A stretch of DNA of 5,519 nucleotides from Nitrospina sp. (GTDB taxonomy: Bacteria > Nitrospinota > Nitrospinia > Nitrospinales > VA-1). The stretch spans positions 1-5,519 of the forward strand of contig JABGTQ010000086.1 of assembly GCA_018647025.1 (NCBI GenBank), in the 5' to 3' direction. Shown piece by piece: positions 1 through 5,263 of the stretch; the stretch's first letter is position 1, and each line of letters begins with the position of its first letter. The notes beneath the pieces were generated by a model, which was not told the origin of the DNA, ran no database searches, and saw nothing but the letters and a program-made list of their open reading frames with translations. The position numbers and the translations under genes were made by a program.

Positions 1-295
1 ATTAGTGAATTAAGAATAATTAATAAACAATTAATTGATTTTTAACGGTTTCGATTTTATTAATACAACAAGGACTAATAAGTTAAACTATTATTCTAAT
101 AGATTCACCCGTTTAATATTTTTATAAATTTTAAACTTTATTAAATAATATTTAGTTTGTTGATGCATATGCCTAAAGACTTGTAAGCCACTTCCTTTGT
201 TGAATGTTACAACGATATGTATAATTTAACTCGTAGTGATTTGCTTTTAGCTTTTGTGAAAAATCTTAGGTTTTTGTTTTCTTGGAGGAAGGATA
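1..295. other. AT-rich intergenic leader, no gene seen
   Basis: No reading frame with a credible start and ribosome binding site is visible on either strand. The stretch is rich in A and T runs, so promoter-like hexamers are expected by chance. One such pair is TTGATT (35-40) with TATTAA (58-63) at 17-nt spacing, which I do not call. The better candidate promoter, at 197-225, is listed separately because it sits at a suitable distance from the gene that starts at 296. Confidence 0.6.
197..225 (+). promoter_or_regulatory. Candidate sigma-70 promoter for the gene at 296
   Basis: A perfect TATAAT lies at 220-225, with TTGTTG at 197-202 and a 17-nt spacer. The -35 matches only the TTG half of the consensus. 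Transcription would start near 232 and give a leader of about 64 nt. The RpoD encoded in this window keeps the usual region 2.4 and 4.2 residues, so a canonical -10 is expected here. AT-rich background makes chance matches common. Confidence 0.42.
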
Positions 296-781
296 ATGGA
301 GGGTGATCTAGAACAAACAGAAGAAATGAGAGACTCCAAAAAGGAAGTTCTAAATAGACGAATTTCATTTTGGTTATCGTTTACCTTGGCTGTAGTAATA
401 ACATTTTGGTATTACGCCATGAACCCACCGGACACTAATGAAATGCGGAAAATGAGGGTATTCTTTAAGGAGAACATAATGGATATTGCCAAATTTATAA
501 GGCTCCCACGCGATGAGCTAAAGGAGTTCGCGGATTCTAAGAGTCATCCTTTTTACCAAACATACCTCAAGTCATCAAAGCCTGAGAAAGAAAAAATAAA
601 TGCTTTGATACATATATCGCGTGATTACAGTCCGAATCAATATTGGTTCAACATGTTATTTTTGTGGACGATTGCATTCTCTGCTCTTTGGTTTTTGGGG
701 TTAATATTAGAGGCTTGTATTATTCTTGTCCGACAAGAAGATGCGGAAAGAAAAAAAAGGATAAAAACTAAATCTAGATAA
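296..781 (+). CDS. Unknown two-helix membrane protein
   Basis: The product has 161 residues and I do not recognise its family. It has two hydrophobic segments, at about residues 23-42 and 116-145, joined by a hydrophilic, charged loop of roughly 70 residues. The N-terminus (residues 15-22) and the C-terminal tail (146-161, many Lys and Arg) are positively charged, so by the positive-inside rule both ends should be cytoplasmic and the loop periplasmic. The N-terminus is not a cleavable signal peptide, because it begins with about 20 charged residues. The ATG start is well supported: GGAGG at 284-288 is 7 nt upstream. The hydroxylase gene follows in the same direction after 56 nt, so co-transcription is possible. 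No catalytic motif is visible, so a structural, sensing or partner role cannot be separated. Confidence 0.8.
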   Translation: MEGDLEQTEEMRDSKKEVLNRRISFWLSFTLAVVITFWYYAMNPPDTNEMRKMRVFFKENIMDIAKFIRLPRDELKEFADSKSHPFYQTYLKSSKPEKEKINALIHISRDYSPNQYWFNMLFLWTIAFSALWFLGLILEACIILVRQEDAERKKRIKTKSR

Positions 782-787
782 TTATCT
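776..787. repeat. 12-bp perfect palindrome at the gene 1 stop
   Basis: AGATAATTATCT reads the same on both strands and spans the TAA stop of the 161-residue gene, 51 nt before the hydroxylase start. It could be an operator or chance in AT-rich DNA. There is no second copy in the window that would support a regulator site. Confidence 0.25.
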
Positions 788-824
788 GTGAGAATGAGGC
801 TTAATTATTTATTCCAGTAAATGC

Positions 825-829
825 AGGGG
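825..829 (+). promoter_or_regulatory. Shine-Dalgarno deciding the hydroxylase start
   Basis: AGGGG at 825-829 is 8 nt before ATG 838 but only 2 nt before the in-frame TTG at 832. The spacing supports ATG 838 as the true start and argues against the longer version that begins at TTG. Confidence 0.65.
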
Positions 830-837
830 TATTGAAA

Positions 838-1641
838 ATGGACGGCAATACTATTCGTTTGTTAATTTTTATTTCAGTTTTTGTGCTGATGCTAATTCTT
901 GAAATATTTTTTCCAAGACATTCAACGGTAGATTCAAAACCTCGCCGACTTGGAATACACCTTGGCCTTTCAGGATTAAACACACTACTGCTTAAATTTG
1001 TGTTTGGTGCCGCAGCAGTTGGTGCTGCAAAAAATTTTGAAATCAAGGGTTGGGGTTTGCTTAATATGTTGGACTGGAACAACGTGTTAGAATTTTTTTT
1101 GGTAATAATTATTCTAGACCTATCGATTTATCTCCAGCATATAATTGTTCATAAGGTTCCTCTGTTCTGGAGGTTTCACGTTGTTCATCACTCAGATCTT
1201 GATCTCGATGCATCATCCGGCTTGCGCTTTCATCCGGTTGAGATTCTTGCGTCAATGCTCTATAAAGTTGGAATTATTTTTCTACTAGGCCCAGCTCCTA
1301 TAGCTGTACTATTATTTGAAGCAGTTCTTAATGGGATGGCTATTTTTTCACACTCTAATGTAGCATTACCGGTTAAAGTCGATCACTTTTTTAGAAACTT
1401 AATAGTGACGCCTGATATGCACCGAATTCATCACTCTGTAGAAGTGGATGAGACGAATTCAAATTATGGATTTAACCTATCAATTTGGGACCGATTTTTT
1501 GGTACCTACAAAAAAGAGGCACTAAAAGAACAACCCAAAATTGTAATAGGTATAGATGTATTTCGAAGTCCAAATGAATTAACGTTCTATAACCTTCTGA
1601 TGATGCCAAAAAATTACGGAAAACTAACATATGTCACCTAG
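838..1641 (+). CDS. Sterol desaturase/fatty acid hydroxylase family membrane di-iron enzyme
   Basis: The product is 267 residues from ATG 838. The histidine clusters of the superfamily are intact: HIIVH at residues 101-105, FHVVHH with His114, 117 and 118, RFHP with His132, FSHSN with His172, and HRIHH with His195, 198 and 199. In this family they bind two irons that activate O2 to hydroxylate or desaturate a lipid chain or sterol in the membrane. Hydrophobic segments lie near residues 6-25, 46-63, 83-98 and 138-170, so it is an integral inner-membrane protein with its active site on the cytoplasmic face. The blocks LRFHPVEIL, TPDMHRIHHS and NYGFNLSIWDRFFGTY place it in the broad bacterial 'sterol desaturase family' group, whose substrates are mostly unknown. 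Sequence alone does not distinguish sterol, fatty acid, carotenoid or ether-lipid substrates. Two small membrane ORFs overlap its 3' end. An 89-codon opposite-strand frame here is a shadow. Confidence 0.93.
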   Translation: MDGNTIRLLIFISVFVLMLILEIFFPRHSTVDSKPRRLGIHLGLSGLNTLLLKFVFGAAAVGAAKNFEIKGWGLLNMLDWNNVLEFFLVIIILDLSIYLQHIIVHKVPLFWRFHVVHHSDLDLDASSGLRFHPVEILASMLYKVGIIFLLGPAPIAVLLFEAVLNGMAIFSHSNVALPVKVDHFFRNLIVTPDMHRIHHSVEVDETNSNYGFNLSIWDRFFGTYKKEALKEQPKIVIGIDVFRSPNELTFYNLLMMPKNYGKLTYVT

Positions 1642-1879
1642 GTATTACTTTATTTCTGGAATTATAGTAGTCGTTTTAACAATAATCATCAGCTGGTGGG
1701 AGCAAAAAACATCGGTAAAAGAATTTTTTTTTGTTTTTTGTCGGGTAGTAATATTGATGTTCATACTACTTTGTATGGTGGTTGGTTTCTCCGAACTTTT
1801 AGTATATTTGGATATTGCTCAAGATGGATTTGTCATTAAAAGAGATGAGTTTATTATTCAAAGGGAAGGAGTTAAGTGA
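1631..1879 (+). CDS. Small two-helix membrane protein, overlaps the hydroxylase
   Basis: The product has 82 residues and belongs to no family I recognise. Hydrophobic segments at about residues 6-23 and 32-57 suggest a membrane hairpin. They are followed by a short polar, charged tail (residues 60-82). The ATG lies inside the hydroxylase gene and overlaps it by 11 nt in another frame. Its own Shine-Dalgarno is weak: only a GGA at 1618-1620, 10 nt upstream. Both facts suggest translation by re-initiation after the hydroxylase stops, which would keep the two products in proportion. A role as a partner or electron-transfer accessory of the hydroxylase is an inference from position only. No haem- or FeS-binding motif is visible. 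Confidence 0.68.
   Translation: MSPRYYFISGIIVVVLTIIISWWEQKTSVKEFFFVFCRVVILMFILLCMVVGFSELLVYLDIAQDGFVIKRDEFIIQREGVK
1866..1871 (+). promoter_or_regulatory. Shine-Dalgarno before the GTG start at 1876
   Basis: AAGGAG lies in the last codons of the 82-residue gene, 4 nt before GTG 1876. The spacing is short but usable. It is the main reason for treating the following 51-codon frame as a possible gene. Confidence 0.45.
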
Positions 1880-2031
1880 CAGGCTGGGTTAGAATTTTCA
1901 ACAATAATTACTTTAGTCATGTTTCTTTCTTGCTTGGGAATGATTTTTTCATGGTGATGCTGATTTATTCATCATTCATGCACGACGACAAGAATAATCA
2001 TAAAGAGGATAGTAAAAAGCTTGGGTTTTAA
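1876..2031 (+). CDS. Possible 51-residue membrane peptide, GTGA-coupled
   Basis: A 51-codon frame starts at GTG 1876, which overlaps the TGA stop of the previous gene as GTGA (4-nt overlap, typical of coupled operon genes), and ends at TAA 2029-2031. AAGGAG at 1866-1871 can serve as ribosome binding site. The peptide has one hydrophobic stretch at about residues 17-35 and a polar tail rich in Asp, Lys, Asn and His (residues 36-49). I do not recognise it. The +1 frame stays open from 1964 to TAA 2084-2086. A shift at GGGTTTTAA (2023-2031) would add 18 residues, KYSSGVGIAGWIFFMVIM, forming a second hydrophobic stretch. The gene may therefore be frameshifted, misread at a T run, or simply short. 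Without homologs it could also be non-coding. Confidence 0.4.
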   Translation: MTGWVRIFNNNYFSHVSFLLGNDFFMVMLIYSSFMHDDKNNHKEDSKKLGF

Positions 2032-2112
2032 GTATAGCTCTGGTGTAGGGATCGCAGGGTGGATATTTTTTATGGTTATTATGTAAATTCTTCATGTGGG
2101 TATTTTTTAAAA

Positions 2113-2463
2113 TCAACCGGCTAAAAGATCGACTAAATGACTACATTCGTCTTTTACATCCATAGTTTCTTTTTTTTCAAAGTCATCAAGGTCTCCGCTT
2201 TCTAATAGATCATCGAGTAGTTGAATCGCGTCATTTAAACCACCGGCAACTATGTCAAGTTCAGTTTCATTTAACGAGTAAATAGAAGGATTCTGGCGTA
2301 GTTTATTGCAAACTTTTAAATACTTATCTTTGTAATCTAATAGCTCTACCCGCTTTCTTCCTGTGACATCCTCTTTAAGTTCTTTGTCTATGTCCGATAT
2401 GGCGTCATTCAAAGCAATCTTTACAGCTTCCATATTCTTTTCTGTGATCATAGCTAATGACAT
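2113..2463 (-). CDS. Acidic helical protein of two repeated halves, unknown function
   Basis: The product has 116 residues, with no membrane segment and no signal peptide, so it is probably cytoplasmic. It is acidic, rich in Asp, Glu, Leu and Lys, and looks wholly helical. The two halves resemble each other at an offset of about 58 residues: ALNDAI in residues 17-22 against GLNDAI at 75-80, followed by a leucine/acid helix, a turn, then a second helix containing KD (45-46 against 104-105) and ending in a Leu-rich KL or LL. This suggests an internal duplication of a helical hairpin of about 50 residues. The start at 2461-2463 is supported by GGAAGGAA on the minus strand (2478 down to 2471), about 7 nt upstream. 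The gene converges with the plus-strand membrane genes and is flanked upstream by a long gene-free region. I know of no function to assign. Confidence 0.75.
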   Translation of the reverse strand: MSLAMITEKNMEAVKIALNDAISDIDKELKEDVTGRKRVELLDYKDKYLKVCNKLRQNPSIYSLNETELDIVAGGLNDAIQLLDDLLESGDLDDFEKKETMDVKDECSHLVDLLAG

Positions 2464-2549
2464 CTTTTACTTCCTTCCCATTAAATAGAATGTTTTTGTT
2501 ACTAGTGTGGCCATAAATTAAATATACACTGATGAATCAAATAATTTTA

Positions 2550-2579
2550 ATTATAAAATATCTTCTAAAAAAATGAAAA
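2550..2579 (-). promoter_or_regulatory. Candidate sigma-70 promoter for the 116-residue gene
   Basis: On the minus strand a perfect TATAAT (2555 down to 2550) is preceded by TTTTCA (2579 down to 2574) with an 18-nt spacer. Transcription would begin near 2543 and give a leader of about 80 nt before the ATG at 2463. The -35 matches four of six consensus positions. The AT-rich background lowers the weight of this call. Confidence 0.38.
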
Positions 2580-2812
2580 TTTATTTAAATAGTATTTTAA
2601 AAGTCATACAAGTTTATTGGATTGGGGATTGATAAGTGAATAAGCCTAAAATCTAAGGACCAGTATGAGCTGTCTACCTAGTCAATTGACATTAAAGTAA
2701 CTTATAAGTAGTTTTAATTATTTTATGACTGGAAGTTTATCTTAAAGATTCTTTTAATATAGAGTTTTGTGTAAGAAAATTATAGATATATGTTTTCTCT
2801 AAACCTAATTTC

Positions 2813-2828
2813 GGTGGGGAAAACCACC
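2813..2828. repeat. Short GC hairpin GGTGG/CCACC
   Basis: GGTGG (2813-2817) and CCACC (2824-2828) form a 5-bp stem with a 6-nt loop, a rare GC-rich spot in this AT-rich stretch. Neither strand shows a T run directly after it, so it is not a convincing rho-independent terminator. It may belong to an RNA structure or be chance. Confidence 0.3.
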
Positions 2829-2883
2829 CTGTTACCATTCCATTTAGTATTTATTTTTATAATTAGGAAAATTTTTATTTTTC

Positions 2884-2892
2884 TGTGGATAG
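2884..2892 (-). promoter_or_regulatory. DnaA box, 8 of 9 matches
   Basis: The minus strand reads CTATCCACA, one mismatch from the DnaA box TTATCCACA. It has the same orientation as the cluster at 3237-3277 and lies about 350 bp from it. Confidence 0.35.
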
Positions 2893-2903
2893 AGTTTTCG
2901 GAG

Positions 2904-2975
2904 TAAATTTATCTCTATTGGGATAGCCTTTCAAAAATCAGAATATTTAAAATGATGAACTGCTAAATTTATCTC
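2904..2975. repeat. 12-bp direct repeat, copies 60 bp apart
   Basis: TAAATTTATCTC occurs at 2904-2915 and again at 2964-2975, so the copies start exactly 60 bp apart. There is no third copy and no similarity in the flanks, which makes a larger duplication unlikely. It could be a paired protein-binding site or chance in AT-rich DNA. Confidence 0.35.
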
Positions 2976-3156
2976 CAAAGATACTTATCAGTAATAGAGG
3001 CATTTGTATTGGAAAATCCATCAATGATTCGACTGTTCTTAAAAAAATGATCACTAGTTTAGATCCACCTAGAATCTAATTATAAACTTGGAAAATATTT
3101 TTTTAGTATTGACTGAGTGGAACTTCCTGGAAGACATTCGCCTAGCTCGAAGGGCA

Positions 3157-3187
3157 AACTACTATAACCTTCCCCTTTATAATAGTT
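3157..3187. repeat. AT-rich hairpin with pyrimidine loop
   Basis: AACTACTATAA (3157-3167) pairs with TTATAATAGTT (3177-3187) at 10 of 11 positions around a 9-nt loop CCTTCCCCT. On the plus strand a TTTTT run follows at 3191-3195, so it could end a rightward transcript, but no rightward gene lies upstream of it within the gap. On the minus strand it lies about 170 nt beyond the tRNA and could trim or end the rpoD-tRNA transcript. Confidence 0.35.
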
Positions 3188-3236
3188 AGGTTTTTAAAAA
3201 TATACAGAAGTAAAAGAGATTAATAATGCAGAAAAC

Positions 3237-3277
3237 TGTGGATAATTTTTGGATTAATTTTTTATGCTATTGGATAA
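3237..3277 (-). promoter_or_regulatory. DnaA-box cluster: one perfect, two partial
   Basis: On the minus strand 3245-3237 reads TTATCCACA, a perfect DnaA box. Two weaker sites have the same orientation: TAATCCAAA at 3256-3248 (7 of 9) and TTATCCAAT at 3277-3269 (7 of 9). The sites start 11 and 21 bp apart, close to one and two helical turns, so bound DnaA would lie on one face of the DNA. The surrounding sequence is very AT-rich. The cluster could be a regulatory DnaA-binding site, a DnaA-titration site or part of a replication origin. Gene direction does not favour an origin, because rpoD and dnaG run toward the site. Confidence 0.45.
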
Positions 3278-3323
3278 ACTTTATTCAGTGAATCTGTTTC
3301 TATGCGAGATAAATAGAAAAGGG

Positions 3324-3344
3324 TTTACGAAAAAAAATCGTAAA
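3324..3344 (-). terminator. Weak hairpin after the tRNA, possible terminator
   Basis: TTTACGA and TCGTAAA form a 7-bp stem around a 7-nt homopolymer loop, about 14 nt beyond the tRNA 3' end on the minus strand. The sequence after the stem on the minus strand is CCCTTTTC, not a clean T tract, so termination or 3' trimming here is only plausible. Confidence 0.3.
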
Positions 3345-3358
3345 AACTAATATCTTTA

Positions 3359-3432
3359 TGGGCCCAGGAGGACTCGAACCTCCGACCGCCCGGTTATGAG
3401 CCGGGAGCTCTAGCCAACTGAGCTATAGGCCC
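3359..3432 (-). tRNA. tRNA with CAU anticodon, probably Ile2 (k2C), else Met
   Basis: The 74-nt gene folds into a full cloverleaf: acceptor stem GGGCCTA/TGGGCCC, D arm GCTC/GAGC, anticodon stem CCCGG/CCGGG with loop CTCATAA, five-base variable loop CGGTC, and T arm GGAGG/CCTCC with loop TTCGAGT. The discriminator base is A and CCA is not encoded, so it must be added after transcription. A CAU anticodon can be initiator Met, elongator Met or Ile2, where TilS converts C34 to lysidine to read AUA. Initiator is unlikely, since the 1-72 pair is a normal G-C and the anticodon stem lacks the GGG/CCC triplet. C4-G69 and C5-G68 are pairs known to matter for TilS recognition in E. coli, which favours Ile2 over elongator Met. 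It starts 9 nt after the rpoD stop, so it is probably cut out of the rpoD transcript. Confidence 0.96.
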
Positions 3433-3441
3433 CCAAGATGA

Positions 3442-5205
3442 TCAACTTTCAATAAAGCTACGCAGCTTTTTACTTCGGCTTGGATGCCTTAGTTTACGAA
3501 GGGCTTTAGCCTCGATTTGACGGATTCTTTCACGAGTAACAGAAAAATCTTGACCAACCTCTTCCAAAGTGTGTTCGGAATCCATTCCGATTCCAAATCT
3601 TTTACGAAGCACTTTTTCTTCCCTCGTAGCTAATGTTGAAAGTACTTTTACGGTTTGATCTTTAAGGTCTTTTTTGACTACTGAATCAACCGGTGAAATA
3701 ACTTTTTTATCTTCTATGAAATCACCGAGATGACTATTCTCTTCTTCACCGATTGGAGTTTCTAGTGAGATAGGTTCTTTGGCAATTTTTAAAACCTTAC
3801 GAACTTTGTCTATAGGCAGAGTCATTTTTTTTGCAATTTCTTCAGGTGTCGGTTCACGCCCGAGTTCTTGAACTAGATGTCTAGAAACACGGATGAGTTT
3901 GTTAATGGTTTCGATCATATGAACTGGGATTCGTATAGTCCTTGCCTGGTCAGCAATAGCCCGAGTTATAGCTTGTCTTATCCACCAAGTAGCATAGGTA
4001 CTAAACTTATATCCTCGTTGGTATTCAAATTTATCTACGGCTTTCATAAGACCTATGTTTCCTTCTTGAATAAGATCTAGAAACTGCAATCCGCGGTTGG
4101 TGTATTTTTTAGCTATGCTGACTACTAATCGAAGGTTTGCTTCTGCGAGCTCTCTCTTTGCATTTTTTTCTTTAATTCGACCACGTGCTATTGATCGAAC
4201 TGTAGCGAGTAGGAGTTCTTTCGGTGTTTCTATTTTGAGCTCAATTTGTTTTATTTTTCTACGCCCTGGCTGGACTAGCTTTAAGCATTCTTCATATTTT
4301 TTACTTGTGATGCTTCCCCCACGCGGTAACTTCACACTTTTTAATTTTTTCCAATTACCTGAGTGTTTTTTAATGTCGGCAAATTTCATGCCCCATGCGC
4401 GTTCAAATTCGCGCTCTTCTTTCCCGACTAATCGTATTTCAGCTGCAACTGCATAGATTTTTTCAATTATATCGTCCATCGTATTTGGGGTTAACTTCAT
4501 ACTGCGCATGCTTTTTTTAAGAAGACTTTTTTGATTTATTTCTTGTTGTTCATGTTTTTTCCTAGCTTTATCTGTTAGCTTACTTGTGATTTTACTTTGA
4601 AGTGTTGTAAATTTTTTTGAAGTAGTCTTAAAAATTTTAATTTCGTTTAAAAATTTTTTAGTTTCTTTAGCTTCTATTTGAATTTTTTTTTCTTCTGGTT
4701 CGTTTGTTAGAACTACATCAAAGAGATTAATTTCGCCTCGTTTTGTTTGTTCACCTAACTGAACTATTTCTTTGAGCGTAATAGAACAGCTAGATACTGA
4801 TGCAATAACTTCATGTTGTCCGTCCTCAATTTTTTTTGCTATGGTAACTTCTCCTTCACGTGTGAGTAAGGAAATAGTGCCCATCTCTCTAAGGTACATA
4901 CGGACAGGATCGTCAATAGATACACTCTCACTTTTGGTGGCGGATGAATTATCAGACTGTGCAGCTTCTTTTTCCTCAGAGGTTCTATTTTCAGAAACAA
5001 GCTTTTTCCCTGCGGAGTCAGAATCTACAACATGTATATCGTTTTCTCCAAATACATTCATCAAGCCATCAATTTGTTCCGGAGCGATAAAATTAGAAGG
5101 TAAAGCATTGTTGACGTCTTCATATGTCACATAACCTTTTTCTTTACCTTTTAAAACCAATTGTCCAATTTCATTAGATTGGCTAAATTCCCCCAAGTTT
5201 GACAT
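3442..5205 (-). CDS. RNA polymerase housekeeping sigma factor (sigma-70, RpoD)
   Basis: The 587-residue protein has the full layout of a primary sigma factor: region 1.1 at about residues 8-65, an acidic Ser/Glu linker to 95, region 1.2 ([12 protein letters not shown]) at 96-130, a Lys-rich non-conserved region at about 131-345, region 2 ([17 protein letters not shown] through [19 protein letters not shown]) at 350-425, region 3 at 428-505, and region 4 with the helix-turn-helix [20 protein letters not shown] at 546-565, ending at 587. Region 2.4 keeps the Gln and Thr of RQAIT that read the -10 element. The length is close to E. coli RpoD (613). The non-conserved region lacks the strongly acidic stretch seen in many proteobacterial RpoDs. 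GGAGAGG (5220 down to 5214) supports ATG 5205. The gene follows dnaG after 58 nt and precedes the tRNA by 9 nt. Plus-strand frames inside it are shadows. Confidence 0.98.
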   Translation of the reverse strand: MSNLGEFSQSNEIGQLVLKGKEKGYVTYEDVNNALPSNFIAPEQIDGLMNVFGENDIHVVDSDSAGKKLVSENRTSEEKEAAQSDNSSATKSESVSIDDPVRMYLREMGTISLLTREGEVTIAKKIEDGQHEVIASVSSCSITLKEIVQLGEQTKRGEINLFDVVLTNEPEEKKIQIEAKETKKFLNEIKIFKTTSKKFTTLQSKITSKLTDKARKKHEQQEINQKSLLKKSMRSMKLTPNTMDDIIEKIYAVAAEIRLVGKEEREFERAWGMKFADIKKHSGNWKKLKSVKLPRGGSITSKKYEECLKLVQPGRRKIKQIELKIETPKELLLATVRSIARGRIKEKNAKRELAEANLRLVVSIAKKYTNRGLQFLDLIQEGNIGLMKAVDKFEYQRGYKFSTYATWWIRQAITRAIADQARTIRIPVHMIETINKLIRVSRHLVQELGREPTPEEIAKKMTLPIDKVRKVLKIAKEPISLETPIGEEENSHLGDFIEDKKVISPVDSVVKKDLKDQTVKVLSTLATREEKVLRKRFGIGMDSEHTLEEVGQDFSVTRERIRQIEAKALRKLRHPSRSKKLRSFIES

Positions 5206-5234
5206 TGTTTTTACCTCTCCATATGGATGTAAAT

Positions 5235-5261
5235 AACTTTTATGTAATTTTCATAAAAGTT
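5235..5261 (-). repeat. 10-bp perfect inverted repeat between dnaG and rpoD
   Basis: AACTTTTATG (5235-5244) and CATAAAAGTT (5252-5261) form a perfect 10-bp stem with a 7-nt loop. It begins 2 nt after the dnaG stop and ends about 14 nt before the rpoD Shine-Dalgarno. Only a short, broken T run follows on the minus strand (TATTTAC), so full termination is unlikely. Attenuation or an RNase processing site separating the dnaG and rpoD messages fits better; such a processing site is known in the E. coli rpsU-dnaG-rpoD operon. Confidence 0.5.
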
Positions 5262-5263
5262 TT

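Larger units (their letters stand above)
2464..3358. other. Gene-free AT-rich region of about 900 bases
   Basis: All frames on both strands are broken by frequent stops, and no start with a good ribosome binding site opens a frame longer than a few codons. The region holds a promoter for the leftward gene, one perfect and several partial DnaA boxes (2884-2892 and 3237-3277), a 12-bp direct repeat (2904-2915 and 2964-2975), a GC-containing hairpin (2813-2828), an AT-rich hairpin with a pyrimidine loop (3157-3187) and a hairpin after the tRNA (3324-3344). A perfect TTGACA at 2686-2691 has no good -10 at the right distance. An uncharacterised small RNA is possible, but I cannot match any known family. 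Confidence 0.6.

Noticed and set aside
832..834. TTG as start of the hydroxylase gene
   Set aside because: AGGGG at 825-829 is only 2 nt from TTG 832 but 8 nt from ATG 838, so the ATG is the better start.
801..1082. 93-residue minus-strand frame inside the hydroxylase gene
   Set aside because: It is a shadow of a gene with clear family motifs on the other strand, and has no ribosome binding site or recognisable content.
2686..2714. Promoter with a perfect TTGACA on the plus strand
   Set aside because: The -10 position at 17-nt spacing reads TAGTTT, a poor match, and no gene or recognisable RNA follows.
2951..3079. 42-codon open stretch on the plus strand reading like a transposase fragment
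   Set aside because: It contains a protein-like segment with NDSTVLKKM, but there is no proper start or ribosome binding site, no continuation in neighbouring frames, no inverted repeats, and the length is within chance.
3359..3432. tRNA as attachment site of an integrated element reaching leftward
   Set aside because: No direct repeat of the tRNA 3' end and no integrase are present in the window, although the element could in principle extend past the left edge.
3979..3987. TTATCCACC inside rpoD, 8 of 9 match to a DnaA box
   Set aside because: These bases encode the invariant Trp-Trp-Ile of region 2.4, so the match follows from protein conservation.
3877..5134. Plus-strand frames of 67, 119 and 120 residues within rpoD
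   Set aside because: All lie opposite strongly conserved rpoD codons and read as low-complexity Ser/Phe/Leu proteins, typical of antisense shadows.
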